Of a stretch of 53,136 nt of DNA, positions 29,468 to 37,962 are shown piece after piece; position 1 is the stretch's first letter, and every line of letters begins with the position of its first letter. Location of the stretch: positions 1-53,136 of the forward strand of contig JAODBC010000009.1 of assembly GCA_025463765.1 (NCBI GenBank), given 5' to 3'. This stretch comes from Subtercola sp. GTDB lineage: Bacteria; Actinomycetota; Actinomycetes; Actinomycetales; Microbacteriaceae. The notes under the pieces are model-generated. The model searched no databases. It was not told where the DNA came from and saw only the letters and a program-made list of their open reading frames with translations. A program made the position numbers and the translations under genes.

Positions 29468-32350
29468 GTGGACCAGTGGCTTGCGACGATTCCGCCGCTG
29501 CTCATCATGCTCACCGTCGCCGGGTTCGTCGCGGTCGAGAGCATCGGGGTTCCACTGCCGGGCGAGACCGTGCTGATCGCCGCCACCATCGTTTCGCTCG
29601 ACGGCCACATCTCCCCCTGGCTGGTCTGGGGCTCGGCGGTGGTGGGAGCCGTGATCGGAGACTCCGTCGGGTACCTCATCGGGCGCCGGTTCGGCGTGCG
29701 GTTGCTCGCGGTCGGCTCGCGCCGGTTTCCGAACAGGTTCAGCCCCGAGATCATCCACCGGGCCATCGGCACCATGAACCGGTGGGGCGCGCTGGCCGTC
29801 ATCGGCGGTCGTTTTGTGGCCATTCTGCGCATTCTGGTCGGCCCGCTCGCCGGTACGCTCCGGATGCCCTACCGCCGTTTTCTCGCAGCCAACGTCACTG
29901 GCGCCATTCTCTGGGCCGGAGCGATCACGCTGATCGTCTCGATGCTGGGCCACGCTGCCATCGAGCTGATTCACCAGTTCACCTGGATCGCCCTGCTCGT
30001 GGTGCTCGTCGCCGTCGTCGTCTTCGCCATCGTCGTCGTGTACCGATCGCGCCGGGCCGACGCCCGAGCCGCAGATCAGTCGGCCGACCCCGCCGCGCAT
30101 GCTGCCGCCGACCCTCGCGCCGTCGACCCCGCCGACACCGCGACCGGAACGCTCGAGCTGAGCGACCTGTTCGAGCCCGACGGCAGCCTCAGCCCGCTCG
30201 CGGCGCGCGCGGGTCTTGAGACGAGCGCCTCTGGGGTCGCCGCCGTTCCCGGCCTCGCCGGGGTCTCGGGGTTCGCCGGCATCGCCCAGGCGGCAGGCGT
30301 CGTCTTTCGGCCGATCGGGCGTACAGCGCGGCGCTTTCCGTTTACCACGGGGCTGTTCGGCATTTTTCTGATTCTGGCGATCTGTACCGGTGCCCTCTGG
30401 GATCCGGTGCATCGTCAGCCCTGGTATCACAGCATCGCCTACGGGGTTCCCTCGTTTCTCGACGGGCAGTGGTGGACGCTGATCACGGGCACCTTCTTCT
30501 CGCAGCTGCCTATCCATTACGCGCTGGTGCTCGTGGGGCTCATCGTGGGCGTGGGCTGGGCCGAGCGAAAGTTCGGTTCACGCCGGGCCTTCGGCATCTT
30601 CGCGGCCGGACAGATCGTTGCGGTCGTGGGCAGCCTGTTCATCCTGCTCGCCGCGCGCTCGTTCGACAGCTCGTGGGCGAACGACCTCGCCACCCAGTAC
30701 GACGTCGGGCCCTCGGGCGGCATGTTCGCCTGCCTGGCGGCCGCCATGATCACGCTTCGCGCGCCCTGGCGCCTGCGTCTTCGCTTCGCGCTGTTCGCTG
30801 CGGTCACGGTGGCGCTCATCTACATCTCGTCGCTGGCCGACCTCGAGCACTTTCTCGGAGTGTTGGGCGTTGTGGTCGCCGCCCCGTTCATTCAGGGTTT
30901 TCACCGAAAGCAGGGGCGGCCGTCGGTGCGGGAGTGGCGCATTCTGGCCTTCGCCAGCCTGGTGATTCTCGCCGTCGTCGAGATCATCGGCACTCTCTTG
31001 CCCTCTGACGACCCGGCGACCAGCGCGAGCCCAGGAACGAGCACCTGGGTCGACCTGGCCATCGACGTGGTGATCATCGCCCTCATCGCAAACGGAATCA
31101 GGCAGGGATACCGGCTGCCGTGGGTGATAGCCGTGTGCCTCTGCGCCTTCAACGTGCTCGAGTTCGTCGGGCTGACCATCTACGCCATCGTCGCGGTCGA
31201 CTTTCCGCCCAGCCTGTTCGAGGCCCTCACCAATTCGTCGCTCTGGATCGCCCTTCTCGTGATCTTGATGCTCGGCCGGGGCGCCTATCGCGTGCCCTGG
31301 CGCAGATCGAGGCGCGTCGTTCGGCAAGTGGATGCCCCCAAGAGCCCGCTCGACATCTTGACCGAAGACGGCGGAGGCACCCTCTCGTGGATGACCATGT
31401 GGAAGGCGAACTCGCACTTCATCACCGCCGACGGGCAGAGTTACGTGGCCTACCAGCGTTACTCGGGCGCTGCGATCGCGCTCGGCGACCCGGTCGGCCC
31501 CGCCGAGAACCTGGAGCAGACCGTGACCGAATTCGTGGCGGAGTGCGAACGCATCGGGCTCGTGCCGTGCTTCTTCTCGGTCTCCGATCAGACGCTCGCC
31601 GCAGCTCCCGAAGGCTGGACGAACCTCCAGGTGGCCGAAGACACCATCATCGACCTGCCGACCCTCGAGATGACGGGCAAGAAATGGCAGGCCATCCGCT
31701 CGTCGCTGAACCGGGCGACGCGTGAGAACATCACCTTTCGCATGACGAACCTGGCCGACGAGCCCTGGTCGATCGTGTCGCAGGTGCGCGCCATTTCTGA
31801 GGAGTGGGTCGGCGACAAGGCCCTGCCCGAAATGGGCTTCACGCTGGGCGGGGTGGATGAAGCACTCGACCCGCACGTGAAGACCGCCCTCGCGCTCGAC
31901 GAGTCGCAGACGGTGCAGGGCGTGTTGTCGTGGTTGCCCGTGTACGGCGACGGCGACACGGTGCGCGGCTGGACTCTCGACCTCATGCGACGCAAAGACG
32001 ACGGGTTCAAGCCCGTCATGGAGTTCTTGATCGCCTCGTCGTGCCTGTACTTTCAGGCCGAGGGCGCGCTCTTCGTTTCGCTGTCGGGCGCGCCGCTCGC
32101 TCGCGCCGACGACCAGGGTGAGCCCGAGGGCATCGACGCTCTGCTCGAATCGCTCGGCAAAGTTCTCGAGCCGCTCTACGGATTTCAGTCGCTGCACAAC
32201 TTCAAGACGAAGTTCAACCCGCGGTACGAGCGCATGAGCCTGCTCTATCGCGACGAGGCAGACCTGCCGAAGATCGCCCTGGGGCTGACCCGGGCGTTTC
32301 TGCCGAACGAGTCGCTGGTGGGCATCGCGCGCATGGGCCTGCAGCGCTGA
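29468..32350 (+). CDS. DedA + rhomboid-like + DUF2156 (lysyl-PG synthase-like) triple fusion
   Basis: A 960-residue membrane protein in one uninterrupted frame. Residues about 10-215 are a DedA domain (ESIGVPLPGE, IGDSVGYLIGRRFG, GGRFVAILRILVGPLAG). An Ala/Asp/Pro linker (about 200-285) follows. Residues about 310-480 are rhomboid-like: GVGWAERKFGSRRAFGIFAA, then GPSGGMF matching GxSG and EHFLGVLG matching the His-plus-Gly helix. Further helices lead to a cytoplasmic DUF2156 domain (about 625-960), the acyl-transfer part of MprF/LysX: SYVAYQRYSGAAIALGDPVG, LHNFKTKFNPRYERMSLLYR. Predicted to aminoacylate phosphatidylglycerol and move it across the membrane. GTG 29468 has AAGGGG upstream. Ordinary MprF proteins have a different membrane half. 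Confidence 0.85.
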   Translation: MDQWLATIPPLLIMLTVAGFVAVESIGVPLPGETVLIAATIVSLDGHISPWLVWGSAVVGAVIGDSVGYLIGRRFGVRLLAVGSRRFPNRFSPEIIHRAIGTMNRWGALAVIGGRFVAILRILVGPLAGTLRMPYRRFLAANVTGAILWAGAITLIVSMLGHAAIELIHQFTWIALLVVLVAVVVFAIVVVYRSRRADARAADQSADPAAHAAADPRAVDPADTATGTLELSDLFEPDGSLSPLAARAGLETSASGVAAVPGLAGVSGFAGIAQAAGVVFRPIGRTARRFPFTTGLFGIFLILAICTGALWDPVHRQPWYHSIAYGVPSFLDGQWWTLITGTFFSQLPIHYALVLVGLIVGVGWAERKFGSRRAFGIFAAGQIVAVVGSLFILLAARSFDSSWANDLATQYDVGPSGGMFACLAAAMITLRAPWRLRLRFALFAAVTVALIYISSLADLEHFLGVLGVVVAAPFIQGFHRKQGRPSVREWRILAFASLVILAVVEIIGTLLPSDDPATSASPGTSTWVDLAIDVVIIALIANGIRQGYRLPWVIAVCLCAFNVLEFVGLTIYAIVAVDFPPSLFEALTNSSLWIALLVILMLGRGAYRVPWRRSRRVVRQVDAPKSPLDILTEDGGGTLSWMTMWKANSHFITADGQSYVAYQRYSGAAIALGDPVGPAENLEQTVTEFVAECERIGLVPCFFSVSDQTLAAAPEGWTNLQVAEDTIIDLPTLEMTGKKWQAIRSSLNRATRENITFRMTNLADEPWSIVSQVRAISEEWVGDKALPEMGFTLGGVDEALDPHVKTALALDESQTVQGVLSWLPVYGDGDTVRGWTLDLMRRKDDGFKPVMEFLIASSCLYFQAEGALFVSLSGAPLARADDQGEPEGIDALLESLGKVLEPLYGFQSLHNFKTKFNPRYERMSLLYRDEADLPKIALGLTRAFLPNESLVGIARMGLQR

Positions 32351-32419
32351 CGGATGCCTGCGGGCATCCGTCGACTCACGCGGGAGGTTCCGCCGGGCAT
32401 CCGCTCTGCCGGGCGGCGC

Positions 32420-32431
32420 TACGCTGGAGAC
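32420..32431 (+). promoter_or_regulatory. leaderless promoter of the 32432 aldo/keto reductase
   Basis: TACGCT at 32420-32425 ends six bases before ATG 32432. Confidence 0.5.
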
Positions 32432-33436
32432 ATGGAATTCAGGTACCTCGGAAACAGCGGCCTCAAGGTCTCAGAAATCACCTACGGAAACTGGCTGACC
32501 CACGGTTCGCAGGTCGAGAACGAGATCGCCCGAGAAAGCGTGCAGGCCGCTCTCGAGGCCGGCATCACAACATTCGATACGGCCGACGGCTACGCCAACA
32601 CGGCGGCAGAGAAGGTGCTCGGCAAGGCGCTGAAGAACGAGCGTCGTGCGTCGCTGGAGATCTTCACCAAGGTGTACTTTCCGACCGGTCCGATGGGCCC
32701 GAACGATACCGGCCTCAGCCGTAAGCACATCATGGAATCGATCGACGGCTCGCTTCGCCGTTTGCGCACCGATTACGTCGACCTCTACCAGGCGCACCGG
32801 TACGACTACGAGACCCCGCTCGAAGAAACCATGACGGCCTTCGCCGACATCGTGCGGGCCGGCAAGGCGCTGTACATCGGTGTCAGCGAATGGACCGCCG
32901 ACCAGCTTCGCGAGGCACACGCGCTTTCGACGAAACTCGGTTTTCAGCTCATCTCGAACCAGCCCCAGTATTCGATGCTCTGGCGTGTCATCGAGGCCGA
33001 AGTCGTGCCCGCCTCCGTCGACCTCGGCATCTCGCAGATCGTCTGGTCGCCGGTCGCACAGGGCGTGCTGACGGGCAAGTACAAGCCCGGTGCGGCACCG
33101 CCAGAGGGCTCGCGCGCCACCGACACCAAGGGCGGCGAAGACATGATCAAGAGCTGGCTGAGCGATGAGACGCTGACCCGGGTGCAGAAGCTGCAGCCGA
33201 TCGCCGACGACTTGGGGCTGACGATGGCCCAGCTCGCGGTCGCGTGGGTGCTGCAGAACCCGAACGTCGCCTCGGCCATCATCGGGGCATCCAAGCCCGA
33301 ACAGATCGCTTCGAACGTGGTCGCGGCCGGCGTGAAGCTCGAGCCAGAGGTGCTGACACGCATCGACGAGGCGCTCGGCGATGTCGTCGAGCGTGGCGCC
33401 GACAAAACAAAGTCGCCCTCCCACCGGCTGGCCTAG
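32432..33436 (+). CDS. aldo/keto reductase (Kv-beta-like branch)
   Basis: A 334-residue NADPH-dependent reductase. The complete tetrad is visible: Asp49, Tyr54 (TFDTADGYAN), Lys80 (EIFTKVYFP) and His122 (DLYQAHRYD). The start MEFRYLGNSGLKVSEITYG and the C-terminal AIIGASKPEQIASNV are typical of the branch that includes potassium-channel beta subunits and bacterial relatives. Substrate unknown. It differs from the two other reductases here, which lack the His. A -10 box six bases before the ATG fixes the start; it is followed after 11 bases by a small membrane protein. Confidence 0.9.
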   Translation: MEFRYLGNSGLKVSEITYGNWLTHGSQVENEIARESVQAALEAGITTFDTADGYANTAAEKVLGKALKNERRASLEIFTKVYFPTGPMGPNDTGLSRKHIMESIDGSLRRLRTDYVDLYQAHRYDYETPLEETMTAFADIVRAGKALYIGVSEWTADQLREAHALSTKLGFQLISNQPQYSMLWRVIEAEVVPASVDLGISQIVWSPVAQGVLTGKYKPGAAPPEGSRATDTKGGEDMIKSWLSDETLTRVQKLQPIADDLGLTMAQLAVAWVLQNPNVASAIIGASKPEQIASNVVAAGVKLEPEVLTRIDEALGDVVERGADKTKSPSHRLA

Positions 33437-33447
33437 GCGGGTCGGCG

Positions 33448-33684
33448 ATGGATCGCGCCACCCGCTTCTCTCTGCTCGGCCTCGGCGGCTCGTTCATCGT
33501 CGTGGTCGCCGCAGTGATCGACGCCGTCACCCACGGCGCCTATGGCACGGTGCTGCTCATCATCATGCTCGCGGGCATCGTCTTCGCGCTCGTGATGGTG
33601 GTGTCTGCTCGACTGGAACGCCGCCGGGTGCGCAAGCTGTCTGAGCCGCCGAAGCCGATGCCGCCGACCCAGCGCCTGCGCTGA
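33448..33684 (+). CDS. small membrane protein (78 residues)
   Basis: Not assigned to a named family. Two hydrophobic helices (FSLLGLGGSFIVVVAAVIDA and TVLLIIMLAGIVFALVMVVS) are followed by a basic cytoplasmic tail (ARLERRRVRKL) ending in Pro-rich sequence. It starts 11 bases after the reductase stop and is likely co-transcribed with it. Typical of the small uncharacterised membrane proteins of actinobacteria. Confidence 0.68.
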   Translation: MDRATRFSLLGLGGSFIVVVAAVIDAVTHGAYGTVLLIIMLAGIVFALVMVVSARLERRRVRKLSEPPKPMPPTQRLR

Positions 33685-33752
33685 TCGATCCGTTCTGCGA
33701 CGCCTCCAACCCGTGAGGGCCTTCGCCCGCCGCTCGCGTCGTGCGCGCACGC

Positions 33753-33808
33753 TCGCGCGTCGTTTTCAGTCTCAAGTCCGTGATTTTGTGGCCGAAAGCG
33801 ACGCGCGA
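33753..33808. repeat. 15-bp inverted repeat between convergent genes
   Basis: TCGCGCGTCGTTTTC (33753-33767) pairs at 14 of 15 positions with GAAAGCGACGCGCGA (33794-33808), loop 26 bases. It lies three bases from the MpaB-type gene stop in the 126-base convergent spacer; no T run. Confidence 0.75.
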
Positions 33809-33810
33809 AG

Positions 33811-34767
33811 TCAGTGCCGCGTGGGCACGGCTGTGGGCGCAGGGTCGGAGACCCGCGCGAGCCGCGCGAGCCGCGCGAGCCGACGCCGGGCGGCCAGTTC
33901 GCTCGGGCCGGGCCCCGTGCCGAGCATGTTGCCCACCACCTTCAGCACGAGCCGAGTCGCGGTGATACTAGGAAGCGGTACCCGCCACAGACGCGCCGGC
34001 TGCAGCCCGAGCATCCGGCGGTATTCGGGCGCGATCGACGCTACCGCGCCGTTGAACAGCACACGATAGCCCGGCATCAGCCCGCGTGCCAGCGGCGGCC
34101 GGCGAATGAACCGAACCGCCTCGGCGACACGCTCGTCGCTCTTCAGGGTGCCGGAGGTGAGAAACGCGCGGATCTGAGCGTGCAGCTCCGCCTCAGATCT
34201 CGGTGGGTTCGGCACTCCCATCAACTCCCCTGCCTTCGCCCACTCGCGAACGTACGCGTCGGGGCCGCCGGGAATGGGCGTGCTCCAGAGCTTTGCCGTG
34301 GCGAGAAACGAGTCGGTGAACGCCAGGTGCACCCAGCTGAGCAGCTCGGGGTCGTTCGCCGCGTAGCCGCGCTCGCGCCCCTGAGCGTCGAGATAGCTTC
34401 CGACCACGCGCTCGTGCAGCTTCAGCACCCAGTTCGACGCAGAAACGGCTGTCGAGGTATCGGCGTACGTCACCGTGAAGATCCAGCGGATGGTGCCCGC
34501 GAGCCTGCCGAGCGGGTCTTCGCGATAACGCGACCAATCGTGCACGCCCGCCATCGCACCCGGATGCAACGCCTGCATGAGCAGAGCGCGAACGCCGGCC
34601 ACGATTGTCGCGGTCTGGCCGTGCACCGCCCAGGTGGCCGACGCCGGGTCGAAGAAACCCGCGTCATCACCCTGGTCGAGAGCGAGCACCCACTCCGGCT
34701 GCCCTTCGAGCTGCCCGGTGAAGGTCGATCGCAGTCGGTTACGCATGCTCTCGGGAAAGATACTCAC
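33811..34767 (-). CDS. MpaB/rubber-oxygenase family protein (DUF2236)
   Basis: A 318-residue protein of the DUF2236 family that includes fungal MpaB and the latex-clearing oxygenases, heme-dependent enzymes cleaving isoprenoid chains. Family text is seen in LMQALHPGAMAGVHDWSRYR (with conserved His residues), EDPLGRLAGTIRWIFTVTYA and LLSWVHLAFTDSFLATAKLW. No signal peptide, so cytoplasmic. The GTG start is preceded by CAGACT at six bases. It lies 86 bases downstream of the methyltransferase-like gene on the same strand, so it may belong to the polyketide operon. The real substrate is unknown. Confidence 0.8.
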   Translation of the reverse strand: MSIFPESMRNRLRSTFTGQLEGQPEWVLALDQGDDAGFFDPASATWAVHGQTATIVAGVRALLMQALHPGAMAGVHDWSRYREDPLGRLAGTIRWIFTVTYADTSTAVSASNWVLKLHERVVGSYLDAQGRERGYAANDPELLSWVHLAFTDSFLATAKLWSTPIPGGPDAYVREWAKAGELMGVPNPPRSEAELHAQIRAFLTSGTLKSDERVAEAVRFIRRPPLARGLMPGYRVLFNGAVASIAPEYRRMLGLQPARLWRVPLPSITATRLVLKVVGNMLGTGPGPSELAARRRLARLARLARVSDPAPTAVPTRH

Positions 34768-34853
34768 GCATCAAGTCTGCGCCCGGCGGATGCCCGCGAG
34801 ACCCCCTTGACGGAGAACTGCCAGCACTGCACCGCGTTGCACGCGCTTGTGCG

Positions 34854-35396
34854 TCAGGCTCCGGCCCGGGCATCCGGTGCCTGCGCGAGCCCGAACGCGA
34901 GTGCTCGCTCTTCGACCGGAATGCGAAAACGCAGCAGCAGCACCAGATTGATCACCGTGAACACCGTCGCCGTGATGTAAGCGTTGTAGACCAGCGGCAG
35001 GGCGATTCCCTCAGCGACGACGGCGACGTAGTTCGGGTGGGTGAAGAACCGGTACGGCCCCCGGTCGACCAGCGGCAACCCGGGTACCACGATCACGCGG
35101 GTGTTCCAGCGTTTGCCGAGGGTAGCGATGCACCACCAGCGCAGGGCCTGGCTGGCGAGGGCGATGACGAGCATCGGATAACCCAGCCACGGTGTGAACG
35201 AACGGTTCAGCAGAAAGACTTCGGCCAGGCAGGCGAGCAGCATGCCCGTGTGCAGGCACACCATGAACGGAAAATGTCTCTTGCCGAACTCGACTCCGCC
35301 CCGCTTGAACGCCCAGGCAGCGTTCCGCGACGAGACACCGAGTTCGATGAATCGTTCCGCCCCCGTTGCCAGAATGAGCGCCGCGTACCAGAGCAC
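34854..35396 (-). CDS. isoprenylcysteine carboxyl methyltransferase-like membrane protein (SrsB type)
   Basis: A 180-residue integral membrane protein of the ICMT/PEMT family. The SAM-binding C-terminal motif is GPYRFFTHPNYVAVVAEG, and helices include SFTPWLGYPMLVIALASQAL and ITATVFTVINLVLLLRF. The GTG start overlaps the last base of the type III PKS stop (TAGTG), so translation is coupled. In Streptomyces griseus the SrsA/SrsB pair (PKS III plus such a methyltransferase) makes methylated alkylresorcinol lipids; that precedent suggests the same here. Earlier open frame is antisense to nothing conserved and was discarded because it runs into the PKS. Confidence 0.85.
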   Translation of the reverse strand: MLWYAALILATGAERFIELGVSSRNAAWAFKRGGVEFGKRHFPFMVCLHTGMLLACLAEVFLLNRSFTPWLGYPMLVIALASQALRWWCIATLGKRWNTRVIVVPGLPLVDRGPYRFFTHPNYVAVVAEGIALPLVYNAYITATVFTVINLVLLLRFRIPVEERALAFGLAQAPDARAGA

Positions 35397-36487
35397 TAGC
35401 GGGCGGCCTCGGCATCGTCGGGCCACTTCAGCAGCACGATCTCGGCGCAGACTCCGGGGCCGAGCGCGAACAGCAAGCCGAGGCCGCCGGCCTCGAACTT
35501 GTCTTGCTCCAGCGTCTCGGCGAGCACGTGCAGAATCGAGGCCGACGACATGTTTCCTTTGTCGGCCATCGACTGCCAGCTCACATCGAGGGCGCCGTCG
35601 GGCAGGTCGAGCGCCGACGAGAACGAATTGAGCACGCGCGGGCCGCCCGGATGCGCGAGCCACACCTCGATGTCGGTGACCCCGAGTTCGTGCGCGTTCA
35701 ACATTCCTCGCACGTCGCCTTCGAAATGCTCGTCGATGACATCGGCGACGCCGGCGGTCAGCACGATGCGAAACCCGCTCGCACTCGGGTTGAAGCCGAG
35801 CACCTCGCGCGTGCCGGGGTACAGCCGGCTTCGCGTGTCGATCACGTCGGGGCCGGTCACGGGCATGCGTTTCGCCCGGTCAGAGCCGACCATGATGACG
35901 GCGGCAGAGCCGTCGCCGAAGAGGCCGGTCGCCACGAGGTTGCCCATCGAGTCGTCTCCGCGCTGAATGGTGAGCGAGCAGAGCTCGACCGAGACCAGCA
36001 GGCCGACCTCGCCTGGGTGCCCGAGCAGGTAGTCGTTCACGCGAGCGATGCCGGCCGCGCCCGCCACGCAGCCCAGGCCGAACATCGGCATGCGTTTGAC
36101 GTCGTCACGAAAGCCGAGCCTCAGGGCGAGCAGAGCATCTACTGACGGAGCCGAGATGCCGGTGACCGAGGTGAAGACGACGAAGTCGACGTCAGTGGCT
36201 TGCAGGCCGGCCTTGAGCAGCGCCGCCGCCGTGGCCTCTGCGGCCAGCTCTAACGCCGCCACGATGAAGGTGTTGTTGGTCAGCGTGAAGGTCAGATCGT
36301 TGTCGCGATACCACTCGTACGGCATCACCAGATGGCGGCTGTTCACTTTGCTGTTCGCGTGCAAGCGGCGAACCAGCGCCATCTTGCTGGGATTCTCGGT
36401 GATGATCGAACCGAGTAGCTCCGTCAGTTCATGCTGCGGATAAGAACGTGGGGGGAAGGCTGCGGCTACTCCCGCGATACGTGGCAT
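35396..36487 (-). CDS. type III polyketide synthase
   Basis: A 363-residue chalcone-synthase-fold enzyme. The triad is intact: Cys in MFGLGCVAGAAGIAR, His in VWLAHPGGPRVLNSF and Asn in MADKGNMSSASILHVL. It should extend a fatty or other acyl-CoA with malonyl-CoA to pyrones or resorcinols. The N-terminal AAAFPPRSYPQHELTELL is typical. It starts with ATG 36487, with TACCGT six bases upstream. Next gene overlaps by one base (membrane methyltransferase), then an MpaB-type oxygenase. The acyl starter cannot be read from sequence. Confidence 0.93.
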   Translation of the reverse strand: MPRIAGVAAAFPPRSYPQHELTELLGSIITENPSKMALVRRLHANSKVNSRHLVMPYEWYRDNDLTFTLTNNTFIVAALELAAEATAAALLKAGLQATDVDFVVFTSVTGISAPSVDALLALRLGFRDDVKRMPMFGLGCVAGAAGIARVNDYLLGHPGEVGLLVSVELCSLTIQRGDDSMGNLVATGLFGDGSAAVIMVGSDRAKRMPVTGPDVIDTRSRLYPGTREVLGFNPSASGFRIVLTAGVADVIDEHFEGDVRGMLNAHELGVTDIEVWLAHPGGPRVLNSFSSALDLPDGALDVSWQSMADKGNMSSASILHVLAETLEQDKFEAGGLGLLFALGPGVCAEIVLLKWPDDAEAAR

Positions 36488-36529
36488 TTTTGCACGGTAC
36501 CACGCGCGCGCGGCGTTCGTTCGCCGCGC
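36488..36529 (-). promoter_or_regulatory. PKS promoter and hairpin after the MFS gene
   Basis: Minus-strand TACCGT (36494-36499) ends six bases before the PKS ATG. Just upstream GCGCGGCG and CGCCGCGC (36508-36529) form a perfect 8-bp stem that could end transcription of the MFS gene, whose stop is at 36552. Confidence 0.5.
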
Positions 36530-36551
36530 CAGCGGGGTGCGGCGAACGGGT

Positions 36552-37901
36552 CTAGAGTTTCTTGCCGGAACGCTTGTCGATGAGCGGAACGAGCGGAATG
36601 GCGACGAGTGGCAGAAGGGCCGTCAGCCCGAACGATGCAGCGAAACCGAAAGCCCCGATCAGCGCGCCCATCACGGGTGCAGTCGCCGCAGCCGCAACAA
36701 ACTGCGCCGTGTTCTGAGCGCCGAGGGCGCGCCCCGACCATCGACTGCCTGCGATCTCGGCGACAGCGGTGAAGGCCAGGCCGTTGTCGGCGACCGTGAT
36801 GGCCGAGGCCAGAATCACCCCGACGGCCGCGAGCCCCGAGAAGCCCCACCAGTCCGTCAGCGCCAAGACGATCATCATCAGCGCAGCTGCCCCAGCCACG
36901 ACACGCAACGGGAGCATACGACTGCCCACGCGATCGGAGACCAGACCCACCACGATGCGCCCGAGCGCCCCGACGAACTGGGCGACGCCGACCACGATGC
37001 CTGCCGCCAGCGGCTGCCAGCCCTCATCGGTGATCAGCCAGACGAGAGCGAAGGTCGACACCACGAACTGCGGAAAGACGAGCAGCACCGACACCCCGTG
37101 GATGCGCCAGAGCAACGACGTGGTGCGGTACGGGTTCAGCGGCTTCTGTCCGACGGGCAGCATGTCGTGCGGGGCACGCTTCGGGTCTCGAATGAAGATG
37201 GCGCTCAGCACGGCGGCGGCCGCCGTCACCGCGAACGGCAGCAGCAGCGCGGCGTTCAGGCCGTTCGCGGCGGCGATCGGCGGCACGACGATGGCGGCGA
37301 CGGCGACACCGAGCGGCTGTGCCATCTGCCGGATGCCCATGGCGAGGCCGCGGCGCTCGCGCGGGAACCAGCCGACCACGAGCCGGCCGCCCGCCGCGTT
37401 GGCGCTCGCCGCACCCATGCCGCCGATCACGAAGAAGATCGTGATCGCGGTGAGGTCGCCGGCCAAGAGGGCGCCCAGTGCGGCGAGTGCCGTGATCGTG
37501 AGGCCGGCCGCGATCACCCAGTGCTCTCCGACGCGGTCGGCGAGGGCGCCCCAGGCGATGAGGGTCAGCACCATGCCGAGCGAAGGTGCAGCCACCACCA
37601 GGCCGGCTTGCGCCAGAGAGAGGCCGCGTTGGTCGTGCAGCAGCGTGACGAGAAAAGCCGGAGTGGTGACTGCTACGGTTCCGGCGACCTGGGCGAACAG
37701 GCCGAGCGCGAGCATGAACCAGGGGCGCAGGCCGAGGGTGGCCGTCAGGCGGCTCGCGCCGGCGGCGACGGTCGTCTCGGGCGCGGGCGCAGTCGTCGCG
37801 GTCGTCGCGGACTCGGGCGCGGTCGTCGGGACCTCGACCCTCGCTGCGGGGCTCGCTGCGCGGCTCGCTGCGGCGGTCGCGGTCTCGGGTCGCTCAGTCA
37901 T
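36552..37901 (-). CDS. MFS transporter (nitrate/nitrite or OFA-like type)
   Basis: A 449-residue transporter with about 12 membrane helices. The early loop GVILTLIAWGALADRVGEHW-like pattern (GALADRVGEHW) and VGWFPRERRGLAMGIRQMAQ are major-facilitator signatures for solute/cation or OFA-type carriers. The N-terminal 45 residues are Ala/Thr/Pro-rich low-complexity sequence. ATG 37901 was preferred to GTG 37934 because the latter falls inside the GntR operator. It is divergent from gntR and probably repressed by it; substrate unknown. Confidence 0.85.
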   Translation of the reverse strand: MTERPETATAAASRAASPAARVEVPTTAPESATTATTAPAPETTVAAGASRLTATLGLRPWFMLALGLFAQVAGTVAVTTPAFLVTLLHDQRGLSLAQAGLVVAAPSLGMVLTLIAWGALADRVGEHWVIAAGLTITALAALGALLAGDLTAITIFFVIGGMGAASANAAGGRLVVGWFPRERRGLAMGIRQMAQPLGVAVAAIVVPPIAAANGLNAALLLPFAVTAAAAVLSAIFIRDPKRAPHDMLPVGQKPLNPYRTTSLLWRIHGVSVLLVFPQFVVSTFALVWLITDEGWQPLAAGIVVGVAQFVGALGRIVVGLVSDRVGSRMLPLRVVAGAAALMMIVLALTDWWGFSGLAAVGVILASAITVADNGLAFTAVAEIAGSRWSGRALGAQNTAQFVAAAATAPVMGALIGAFGFAASFGLTALLPLVAIPLVPLIDKRSGKKL

Positions 37902-37919
37902 GTTCCGGTCATCCTTCGA

Positions 37920-37943
37920 TTGGTATACCACCACGGTATACCA
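37920..37943. promoter_or_regulatory. GntR (FadR-type) operator pair
   Basis: Two copies of a site, TGGTATACCA (37921-37930) and CGGTATACCA (37934-37943), each palindromic and together a larger perfect inverted repeat. TnGTATACnA is the usual target shape of FCD-domain GntR regulators. They lie between the divergent MFS and gntR genes. Confidence 0.75.
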
Positions 37944-37950
37944 AGCTTGC

Positions 37951-37962
37951 TAGACTCGCAGC
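37951..37962 (+). promoter_or_regulatory. leaderless promoter of gntR
   Basis: TAGACT at 37951-37956 ends six bases before ATG 37963, just downstream of the operators, which would be in the -35 zone. Confidence 0.55.
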
